From the NCBI GenBank assembly GCA_023411115.1, contig JAEYPF010000003.1, positions 1 to 64,000 of the forward strand: DNA of 64,000 bases, read 5' to 3'. Source of the stretch: Methanobacteriota archaeon (GTDB taxonomy: Archaea; Methanobacteriota; Methanobacteria; Methanobacteriales; Methanobacteriaceae). Below, piece after piece: positions 57,577-64,000 of this stretch (the stretch's first letter is position 1; every line of letters starts with the position of its first letter). The translations under genes and the position numbers were made by a program. The notes under the pieces were generated by a model. It saw nothing but the letters and a program-made list of their open reading frames with translations, did no database searches and was not told the DNA's origin.

Positions 57577-57915
57577 ATGGAATCACAGGAAAATACCATA
57601 ACTGAAAAGGATGTTATGGAGGTTTTAGATGTATTTACAAAGGTTCCGGCTGCTCTATTGAAGATGGCGATTTCTAGGAATATGAATGTGGTCAAAACCT
57701 TTGAATCTCAAATAGAGGATTATAAAAGTCAGTTATCAGAAGAGGATAAGGTAAAAATAAAGAAAGTCATGGAAATGCCTGTTCCAGAGCTTCAAGAAAT
57801 ACTGAACAAAGCTTATCAGGAAACAGGACATAAACAGTTGAAAATACTTGCAGATCCAGATGCAGAACCATTCATCACTGAAAATTTCAAGGAACTTAAA
57901 AAAGTATTATTTTGA
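57577..57915 (+). CDS. Hypothetical small helical protein
   Basis: 112 residues, GGGGG ribosome site. Soluble, helical (VMEVLDVFTKVPAALLKMAI, FESQIEDYKSQLSEEDKVKI, VPELQEILNKAYQE). Not recognised. Single gene. Confidence 0.6.
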   Translation: MESQENTITEKDVMEVLDVFTKVPAALLKMAISRNMNVVKTFESQIEDYKSQLSEEDKVKIKKVMEMPVPELQEILNKAYQETGHKQLKILADPDAEPFITENFKELKKVLF

Positions 57916-58041
57916 ATTACTGGCAAATTGAATGATTTTAAACCATTTAATTCAGTTTTTATATTTTAGATGTAAATTACGGATTTTAAAACCACTTTTT
58001 ATTTTAGTTATATGATTTAAAGTATCAAAGGTTTTTAATAG

Positions 58042-58116
58042 ATGTCAGTTATTACACGCATTATAAATAGTATTAATTCTATATTAATATCATATGCTAA
58101 AACTCTAGTGGTTTAA
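58042..58116 (+). CDS. Possible 24-residue leader peptide before the TIR gene
   Basis: ATG 58042 opens MSVITRIINSINSILISYAK and ends at a TAA that abuts the TIR start codon exactly. Amphipathic and hydrophobic. No ribosome site of its own. It may be chance, since the stretch also carries the TATA-like promoter sequence. Confidence 0.2.
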   Translation: MSVITRIINSINSILISYAKTLVV

Positions 58117-58938
58117 ATGGCGCATGATGTATTCATTAGTTATTCCTCAAAAGATAAAATCGTAGCAGATGCTATAACTGTTAATCTGGAAAAAAAGGGG
58201 ATACGCTGTTGGATTGCTCCTCGTGATATCCTTCCAGGTAGAAATTGGGGTGAATCAATTATTGAAGCCATTCATGCATCTAAAATATTAATTTTAGTAC
58301 TTTCATCCAATTCAAATAAATCACCACAGATAGTAAGGGAATTAGAACGAGCAGTGGATACAGGTATTCCTATTATTCCTTTCCGTGTTGAAGAGATACT
58401 CCCTTCAGATTCTATATCTTATTTTATTGCAGGAGCTCATTGGTTGGATGCATTGACTCCTCCATTAGAAGAACACATTAACTCACTCACAAGAACACTT
58501 GATATTTTATTAGAACCATCTAAATCGTTAAAAGATAAAGAAATACATGAGATTCCTGGAGACGAAGTTTATCAACATGAAAATTCAGATTTTAGAATTT
58601 CAGAGCAGGAAATTATTCCAAAAACAGAACAATTTACATATGGGATAATATTTCGTGTTTTAGGTGTAATTTTTGGTTTGGTTTATTTATTATCATTTGT
58701 GGGTACAGTTGGAAGTGTAGAATACTATTTTGTCAGGGAATTATATGAATCTGGAACATTATTTGCTGCTGAAGAGTTTATCATGTTTATAATTGGGGGC
58801 TATTTAATTTATTCAAGCTTTAAATCTCAAACTGTTGAAAGTAGATTTACAGCGAAGGTAGTTATTTTAATTGTAATTGGAATAGTTCTTCTGGTTTCTT
58901 TGATTTCGTTTCCCCACGTTATGTTTTTGAATGAGTAA
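58117..58938 (+). CDS. TIR-domain membrane protein
   Basis: 273 residues. TIR domain (1-150): HDVFISYSSKDKIVADAITV, RCWIAPRDILPGRNWGESII, SPQIVRELERAVDTGIPIIP with the likely NAD-hydrolysing Glu75. After a linker come three membrane helices (IIFRVLGVIFGLVYLLSFVG, AAEEFIMFIIGGYLIYSS, VVILIVIGIVLLVSLIS). TIR enzymes turn NAD into cyclic-ADP-ribose-type signals or deplete it in antiphage defence. Its end is six bases from the end of the SLOG-membrane gene on the other strand. Confidence 0.82.
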   Translation: MAHDVFISYSSKDKIVADAITVNLEKKGIRCWIAPRDILPGRNWGESIIEAIHASKILILVLSSNSNKSPQIVRELERAVDTGIPIIPFRVEEILPSDSISYFIAGAHWLDALTPPLEEHINSLTRTLDILLEPSKSLKDKEIHEIPGDEVYQHENSDFRISEQEIIPKTEQFTYGIIFRVLGVIFGLVYLLSFVGTVGSVEYYFVRELYESGTLFAAEEFIMFIIGGYLIYSSFKSQTVESRFTAKVVILIVIGIVLLVSLISFPHVMFLNE

Positions 58939-58944
58939 GTTTCA

Positions 58945-60597
58945 TTAGATTCTTGGAGGTTTAATATCGTGGAATGATAATATTGCTTGCCAGTCTTGAT
59001 GTTCGGCGAGCATTACTTCATTGGCCTTGTCTAGAAGATCTATGAGTGTGTTAATGTCCTCTGCTTTTACAATTTCATCTCTAATTCCATGGAGGTAGGG
59101 TACCATATTTTGATAGCGCCTTGAATTTCTTAGATGTTCTCGGTATACATCAATACCAATAATGGCAGCAGTAAATGGGGCTATTATGCCGATAATGGCA
59201 ATTAAATTAGAAATAAGGGGATTTAACGTACTAAATACAGTAACATAAATGGAATAACATACTGCTGTTATAAATGTTGTTGCAAAGAGCATGGTTCCGG
59301 CTAAAGAGAATATTTTATGCTTCTTCAAGTGTTCATGGCTTCTTTCGGTATAAAAATTAATCTGATCATTGATCCATGCATTCAATACCAGATTTTTAAG
59401 TTTTTCAAGGGGAATATCTGTTTTTGCCCCCAGTTGCAGCTGTCTGTCGCAGATCCAGGTGCATGTTTTAACTGCCCAGTTATTGTAATTAGATGGTTTT
59501 GAATAGGGCATAGGTTCAGTTATTTTAGATTTTTTGCCCATTATGGAAAAAAAGATGGATGATCTAAGGGTTTCTGATAAAAATCGATAATCAATCCACC
59601 TGCGGTGAAAATCCTTTACATTTGACATTAAAAGTAGAATAATAATCGCAGACGTTACAGCAACTTGCAGCCATGATATTTGTGGAATTCCTTTGTAAAG
59701 CAGGTGTTGAACAGAAACTGTTAAAGCAGCTGATGCCGCAAGGATATAAAGGATCCTGTATGAAGATATATAAAAAGACTGGTATTTATCAGCCAGCATA
59801 TCTGCACGAGTAAAATTCAAAAGTAGATTAGTATATAAAGAATCTAAAACGGAAGATGGAATTTTTGAGTCATTTAATTCATTTTTCAGGGATTTATAAT
59901 TTTGATACAAGTTATTTTTAATGTTAGAGCTTTTTAGAGTTTCTTTATTGTAAATGTCAGTATATTTAAGTATATCGCCCAGGTTGTCCCAGGTGACATT
60001 TTCTGTTATTTTACCTGTAATTGAATTTATCCAGAATAAGTGCTTGTTGGTGCGTTTGGCATAATCTATTATTTCTGCAGTACCGCCTTTACCAACTGCA
60101 GGTTTTCCATTCCATATTGCAATTAAAAAATCGCAATTGTTTACTGTGTAATGGCCTGTATATTCATAAGCTTCTTCCCGTGATTTACAATTTTTAAGTG
60201 TTTTTTTGGAATTGGAATGTGCAATTAATCTGTAAAATTTGTTTCTGGATTCTTTTGTTGTAAAGTCTTTGATATACTCCTGTTCAGGTAGAGGTAATAT
60301 TACATCAAGCCTATTTTTTTCCTTTTTTACAGATTTTTTCCATTTTAAAACTTCATCTGCCACGATACAATCTGCACCTTCTGCTAAAGGTGAAATAACC
60401 GTGAAATAGTATGGAGTTTTGCATAGTTTACAGTTTAAATAATTATCTAATTTTTTAAGTATATATCTGGTTTTCTCGCTTATTAGCTCTTCATTTATAT
60501 TTTTGCGATGCCCGGTAACTCCTATGTGGATGTTTAGTGGCACGACTGGATTTAAGCGGGTATATTTCATATGATCTTCCATAAGTTCACTACCCAT
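58945..60597 (-). CDS. SLOG domain protein with SLATT-like membrane region
   Basis: 550 residues. N-terminal SLOG Rossmann domain (about 20-200): IHIGVTGHRKN, VISPLAEGADCIVADEVL, GKGGTAEIIDYAKRTNKHLF, the nucleotide-pocket pattern of TIR-associated SLOG proteins. The C-terminal part resembles SLATT effectors: RADMLADKYQSFYISSYRIL, helices near 275-325 and 430-485 (IFSLAGTMLFATTFITAVCY, LIAIIGIIAPFTAAIIGIDV). SLATT regions are thought to form pores when SLOG or another sensor binds a signal. Start among ATG 60597, 60582 and 60570 is uncertain. Confidence 0.78.
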   Translation of the reverse strand: MGSELMEDHMKYTRLNPVVPLNIHIGVTGHRKNINEELISEKTRYILKKLDNYLNCKLCKTPYYFTVISPLAEGADCIVADEVLKWKKSVKKEKNRLDVILPLPEQEYIKDFTTKESRNKFYRLIAHSNSKKTLKNCKSREEAYEYTGHYTVNNCDFLIAIWNGKPAVGKGGTAEIIDYAKRTNKHLFWINSITGKITENVTWDNLGDILKYTDIYNKETLKSSNIKNNLYQNYKSLKNELNDSKIPSSVLDSLYTNLLLNFTRADMLADKYQSFYISSYRILYILAASAALTVSVQHLLYKGIPQISWLQVAVTSAIIILLLMSNVKDFHRRWIDYRFLSETLRSSIFFSIMGKKSKITEPMPYSKPSNYNNWAVKTCTWICDRQLQLGAKTDIPLEKLKNLVLNAWINDQINFYTERSHEHLKKHKIFSLAGTMLFATTFITAVCYSIYVTVFSTLNPLISNLIAIIGIIAPFTAAIIGIDVYREHLRNSRRYQNMVPYLHGIRDEIVKAEDINTLIDLLDKANEVMLAEHQDWQAILSFHDIKPPRI

Positions 60598-60712
60598 TTG
60601 TTGGATACTGGACCTTAGAATAACGTCATTATGTAATATTTTTAACTTATTTTATATTAAAATTATTCTAAAATTGTGGAAAATTAAATTTTTATTTATT
60701 ATCTACTAAAAC

Positions 60713-60892
60713 TCATGGCTTAACATTACCAAATACAAATACCATGTAATAAAAAATAGTACTTAGAACAATTAGATATGATAAAGCCTTAATTATTCTT
60801 ATTTTTTCACTGTTTTTAGATACTAATTTAAGTATATTGTAAAATAATCCTATAATGAAGAATAGTAATAGTATTGCACTTAAATTATCCAT
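60713..60892 (-). CDS. Small two-TM protein upstream of the SLOG gene
   Basis: 59 residues: MDNLSAILLLFFIIGLFYNI, LVSKNSEKIRIIKALSYL, then IVLSTIFYYMVFVFGNVKP. Two membrane helices joined by a basic loop, the shape of a tiny membrane effector or accessory subunit. It lies 116 bases upstream of, and on the same strand as, the SLOG-SLATT-like gene. Ribosome site weak. Not recognised. Confidence 0.5.
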   Translation of the reverse strand: MDNLSAILLLFFIIGLFYNILKLVSKNSEKIRIIKALSYLIVLSTIFYYMVFVFGNVKP

Positions 60893-61234
60893 ATTTTCAT
60901 CGCTTTTGAATGTATTAATGCTTTTTATTTTTTGATATTGCTCATTGTTGTGTAAAAATAGCTATAACAATTGAAATTACTTTTTGTTCTAATTTTATAG
61001 GTCTATTTTCAGAAATGTCACCGAATATTGCTTGTTTTACTTGATTGTTCCATCATAAAAAATATTTCCGAACCGAGATTTTAGTTGATCACCGTGTCTC
61101 TATTTGGATTACTCTTATTTAAACATATATTTCCAGTGTAAAATTAGCATATTTTCGATGTTAGATATCAAAATTCAAGAAGTTCAAATTAATCTACTTA
61201 ACTATTTATAAATAATTTAAGTTTGAGTTAGCTG
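60893..61234. other. Intergenic region
   Basis: About 340 AT-rich bases without a supported gene. At 61235-61330 a plus-strand frame with GGGGGGTG upstream opens MIFGKKNKVAVKIFCDKILK and QLQKQYYSGL, but its continuation runs through the opposite-strand gene, so it may be a 5' remnant of a lost gene. Confidence 0.35.
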
Positions 61235-61329
61235 TTGGGGGGTGTATTGGATATGATCTTTGGTAAAAAAAATAAGGTAGCTGTAAAGATATTCTGTGAC
61301 AAAATATTAAAACAGCTGCAGAAGCAGTA

Positions 61330-61500
61330 TTATTCCGGATTATGTATTAGTTCATTTGTCTTTTCTTCGATGATTTCTTCGAGTTCATCTACTAATTGTT
61401 CCAAATCTTTATCGTCATCTGAAGTCCATTCCATCCCTGCATAATCGTATAATGCTTTAAAATGTGTTTTTAAAATTTCAATAGCTTTTTCTTTGCCCAT
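61330..61500 (-). CDS. Small acidic hypothetical protein
   Basis: 56 residues: MGKEKAIEILKTHFKALYDY, AGMEWTSDDDKDLEQLVDEL, EEIIEEKTNELIHNPE. Strong GGGGATT ribosome site 7 bases before ATG 61500. Very acidic helical protein, not recognised. A plus-strand frame over it is less credible. Confidence 0.6.
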   Translation of the reverse strand: MGKEKAIEILKTHFKALYDYAGMEWTSDDDKDLEQLVDELEEIIEEKTNELIHNPE

Positions 61501-61821
61501 AATAAATAATCCCCTTTCCCCTTATTAGTAATTTATTATAATTTTATTTCACGTTTTTATTTATATTTAAATTTATAGACATGAATATACCAACTATGTT
61601 TAATAATATATAACTGCCAATATTTACATTTTTAAAATCACAACACTAATAGTATTTAATATTTGAATTAACGTTTATTTTTTAATATTTACAGCCTAAT
61701 ATAATGTTAAATGTTTTTATTTTCTTGTTAATGTGACTAAAATCACAGAATTGATCATTGAATTTAAATAATTTAAAATTAATAAATAGAAGTGATATAG
61801 TTTGCTGATCTTGTTTTCTTG
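61501..61821. other. Intergenic region
   Basis: About 320 AT-rich bases, promoter side of the small acidic gene; nothing else seen. Confidence 0.35.
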
Positions 61822-62014
61822 GCATCCACCCCAAAATGTCAGGACCACCCCAGATTAGTAAACGAACTCAAGTTTAGGGATACCCCGACTCACGAACCCG
61901 ATAAGGTGGTATCCCTGAGCTAATTTAGGAATTAATTAAATTTAAAAAAGTAAATCAATAATTTATTGTTCAGACCACGGACATGGGCATCATCAGTACC
62001 TCCTTTTGATGTCC
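61822..62014. other. Structured region: direct CCACCCC repeats and stacked stems
   Basis: Higher GC than the surroundings. CCACCCC occurs twice (about 61826 and 61845). ATTAG-CTC-AGGGATACC (61854-61884, interrupted) pairs with the contiguous GGTATCCCTGAGCTAAT (61908-61924). Further on GGACAT (61979-61984) pairs with ATGTCC (62009-62014). No reading frame. Could be a mobile-element end or MITE, or a structured RNA gene. Confidence 0.4.
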
Positions 62015-62216
62015 AGATTCCTTTTTTATAACATTGGTGTAATAATTTCTTTTTGGATGACTTCATTTTTTGTTAGTTTATGATCTTGGGCATCTTGTTG
62101 TGCTGAATTTTGTGTGTATAGTATTTGACTCTTTTATTGGTTTTTTGAATACTTTAAAGTAATATTTGACAGAAAATCTTTTATATGAGAATCATTCCTA
62201 ATATTCATAATGATAT

Positions 62217-62265
62217 TATAGGCAGTTACGGCCTATATTATGCAGTGGAGTGGTAGATTACTCCA
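62217..62265 (+). promoter_or_regulatory. Two leader hairpins before a 56-residue gene
   Basis: TATAGGC-agttacg-GCCTATA (62217-62237) and TGGAGT-ggtagatt-ACTCCA (62246-62265), ending ten bases before ATG 62275. Upstream, GAGAATCATT (62187-62196) and AATGATATT (62209-62217) form a loose inverted repeat that recalls a Fur/DtxR-type site. Possible RNA control element. Confidence 0.4.
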
Positions 62266-62274
62266 TATAATACA

Positions 62275-62445
62275 ATGGATATTGATTCAGATTGGATCGA
62301 TATATTAGAAATTAGGAAGGCTAGGAAATTCATATCCAATATAGGGGCGAGGTATGAAAAAAATTCCAATATACCAGTTAATATTTATGTAAATACTTTA
62401 AAATTGACATTAGGGCATATAACTCTAAATTATTACGGGAATTAA
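62275..62445 (+). CDS. Small hypothetical protein
   Basis: 56 residues: MDIDSDWIDILEIRKARKFI, SNIGARYEKNSNIPVNIYVN, TLKLTLGHITLNYYGN. No standard ribosome site, but a structured leader directly upstream. Same strand as the coiled-coil gene that follows, 50 bases later. Not recognised. Confidence 0.4.
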   Translation: MDIDSDWIDILEIRKARKFISNIGARYEKNSNIPVNIYVNTLKLTLGHITLNYYGN

Positions 62446-62495
62446 GCTTATTAAAACAATAAGGAATTTCTAATATAAATGGAGGACTGGTGAAT

Positions 62496-62915
62496 ATGGA
62501 AAGTAAAGAGGGTGTAAAAAATAAAGAAAGTATAGTACCTAAAACAGAATCTAGCATTGCTAAATTAATAGATTCTAAGTTAAAGGAAGTAAGGGCTTTA
62601 AAAGAGCTGTTGGAAAAATCTGACAAATTACAGGAACTGTATGGTCCAGCACTTAAATTAGAAGGAGGAGCCTCTTTAATGGGCAACCACAGGTATAAAA
62701 CAGCTAGACTATTTAATCCTAAAAGTCCAGAAGTAATGAATTTAGAAAAGCTTGAAAAGCTGCTTGTGGACTTCAAAACAGACTATGAAGAACTGTCCGG
62801 TAATATATCCAGATCTCTTATAGAATATAATAACCGGAACAAAAAGGCCTTTGAAGTGTTTAAAGTTAAAAATGAACAATTGATAAACAAAATAGACCTT
62901 CTTAATTTGGAATAA
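62496..62915 (+). CDS. Coiled-coil hypothetical protein
   Basis: 139 residues from ATG 62496 (GGTGA two bases upstream and GGAGG ten upstream; GTG 62490 is an alternative). Helical and charged: SSIAKLIDSKLKEVRALKEL, LEKLLVDFKTDYEELSGNIS. A Gly-rich loop (LEGGASLMGNHRYKTARLF) interrupts. Function unknown. Confidence 0.6.
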   Translation: MESKEGVKNKESIVPKTESSIAKLIDSKLKEVRALKELLEKSDKLQELYGPALKLEGGASLMGNHRYKTARLFNPKSPEVMNLEKLEKLLVDFKTDYEELSGNISRSLIEYNNRNKKAFEVFKVKNEQLINKIDLLNLE

Positions 62916-62983
62916 ATACAATTTTTAAGTAGATCTACCCAGTAGATCTACAATTCCAAATAGTTTACTGTACTGATATTTAG

Positions 62984-63997
62984 TTATGTAAGATTTATAG
63001 GGACGTTGTTTCTTTTACATATCTGCATTATATATTTTTGAGATAAAAACAGGCTTGATCTTGATTCTATCTGCTGTAAAAAACGTCTTTGTGACTGAAC
63101 TCCATATATCAAAATGCCTATCACTTCATTTTTACTATTTAAAACGGGACCTCCACTGTAGCCGGGGAATGTCGATGCATTTGTCTTATAATAAATGGTG
63201 CCGTGTGAATTAGATGTTTGTCCTGTTAGACTTCCTGTTGTTGTAGATGGAGTAACTGACAGTTGATTTTGTGTCACGTTGCTGCTAGCTGGATAACCAT
63301 ATATGCGGATATTTTCTCCAACTTTAGGAGTTTTGGAACTTATATTTAGAACCGGTAGATTTCTACCTGCAGGGTCAACTTTTAGAAGGGCGACATCATC
63401 ATCACTGCCTGAATTTCCAACATCGACTAATTGTGCATCTAAAGGACTAATTTCTACAGATTCGGGAAATCTAACTTTAATAACCTGTTTATATGAGCTT
63501 ATGCTAATTAAATTCCTTTGAATTAATAAATTTGTTGTTACATTAGTATTTTCATTTAAATCGCCCTGGACAGCTATGGAATTATTATTGAGTAGCTCAG
63601 TGCCTAATTGGGGATTATAATTTGATAAATAGGCAGATACAGCTGCATGCTCTACATACAGTTTAATATCATTATCATTCATTTTTCTAAGTGTATTCTG
63701 GCTATTAGCCTGTGGATCGCCTATGACATGAAATGCAGTTATAATATATCCATTTTGGCTTACAATAACCCCTGAACCTGTCTCAAGGGGATAATAACTA
63801 ATATTAAATCCTACGGTTTTATTTAGGGATGGATCTTTTATGAATACAACACCAGAGACTCCATTTTCGACATAAACAGTTGAACTGGCCGATTGAGATG
63901 AAAAATAATTTATAGGACTTTCATTTGCAATAAAAGTTTCATAAGCTACAAATGCAATTAATAGAATCAGTACTAATGTCAATGTGTTTTTCAACAT
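62984..63997 (-). CDS. Extracytoplasmic trypsin-like serine protease
   Basis: 337 residues. N-terminal signal anchor (TLTLVLILLIAFVAYETFIA), then an S1-type fold with the triad in order: YIITAFHVIGD (His), DDDVALLKVD (Asp), FPGYSGGPVLNSKNEVIGIL (Ser). No PDZ domain, unlike DegP/HtrA. Probably a surface protease for quality control or processing. The start is three bases from the window edge; the protein appears complete, but an upstream start outside the window cannot be excluded. Confidence 0.82.
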   Translation of the reverse strand: MLKNTLTLVLILLIAFVAYETFIANESPINYFSSQSASSTVYVENGVSGVVFIKDPSLNKTVGFNISYYPLETGSGVIVSQNGYIITAFHVIGDPQANSQNTLRKMNDNDIKLYVEHAAVSAYLSNYNPQLGTELLNNNSIAVQGDLNENTNVTTNLLIQRNLISISSYKQVIKVRFPESVEISPLDAQLVDVGNSGSDDDVALLKVDPAGRNLPVLNISSKTPKVGENIRIYGYPASSNVTQNQLSVTPSTTTGSLTGQTSNSHGTIYYKTNASTFPGYSGGPVLNSKNEVIGILIYGVQSQRRFLQQIESRSSLFLSQKYIMQICKRNNVPINLT

Positions 63998-64000
63998 CTT

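Noticed and set aside
61235..61444. 69-codon plus-strand frame
   Set aside because: Its second half (Ser-rich) is the mirror of the acidic 56-residue minus-strand gene, which has a strong ribosome site; only the first 35 codons might be a relic.

Overview
The window looks like a chromosomal segment of an archaeon of the order Methanobacteriales, most likely a mesophilic Methanobacterium. The reasons are: AT-rich DNA; archaeal Shine-Dalgarno sequences of the GGAGGTGAT type; many small zinc-ribbon membrane proteins; a protein with pseudomurein-binding-like repeats (34125-34805); a Csa3-type CARF regulator; and the tail of an archaeal RNase J. The genus is inference; Methanobacteriales is well supported.

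Region 1 (1-303): two tandem 5S rRNA genes, presumably the end of an rRNA operon whose 16S and 23S genes lie upstream of the window.

Region 2 (about 880-30430) is a defence island with heavy gene turnover. It holds an HNH-HhH nuclease; a Type IIS-like restriction-modification locus (one methyltransferase with two catalytic domains, two paralogous PD-(D/E)XK endonucleases in convergent orientation, a small AbrB-like regulator, and a palindrome repeated at the endonuclease promoters); DUF1802 and DUF365 genes; an operon of an Mrr-like nuclease, a ScoMcrA-like nuclease and an unknown protein; an McrB-like AAA+ protein with its DUF2357/PD-(D/E)XK partner; a UvrD-type helicase fused to an Fe-S nuclease; an orphan Csa3 regulator; ARPP-1 and DUF91-like nuclease genes; and a VapBC pair. 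Among them lie truncated or frameshifted relics of an RNase J, a PD-(D/E)XK nuclease, an older helicase-nuclease and an unrecognised gene.

Region 3 (about 30600-45760) is mostly housekeeping and envelope: an AlkZ-like glycosylase, zinc-ribbon membrane proteins, an M14-like peptidase, a tautomerase, a GT20 trehalose-phosphate-synthase-type enzyme with a GHMP kinase, an AHSA1-domain protein, a Met-rich protein with a MarR regulator, and lipoproteins. The long spacers at 40.3-40.45 and 41.7-42.43 kb carry four copies of a roughly 130-base stem-loop element, the best candidate here for an undescribed small RNA family.

Region 4 (about 46000-57900): a STAND-like ATPase, secreted transglutaminase-like protein, MarR-MATE efflux operon, small conserved-looking proteins, an S26-type peptidase, rubredoxin with a Cys-rich partner, a second M14-like peptidase and an M24 peptidase. 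Short near-perfect hairpins, many with three-base loops, cluster at 36.2, 46.05-46.17 and 51.5-51.74 kb. At the last site the 3' end of a gene has been copied three times.

Region 5 (58042-62445): a TIR-membrane gene meets a SLOG-membrane (SLATT-like) gene tail to tail six bases apart, with small membrane and acidic genes nearby. This is a plausible Thoeris-like nucleotide-signalling defence pair. The window ends with a coiled-coil protein and an extracytoplasmic trypsin-like protease.
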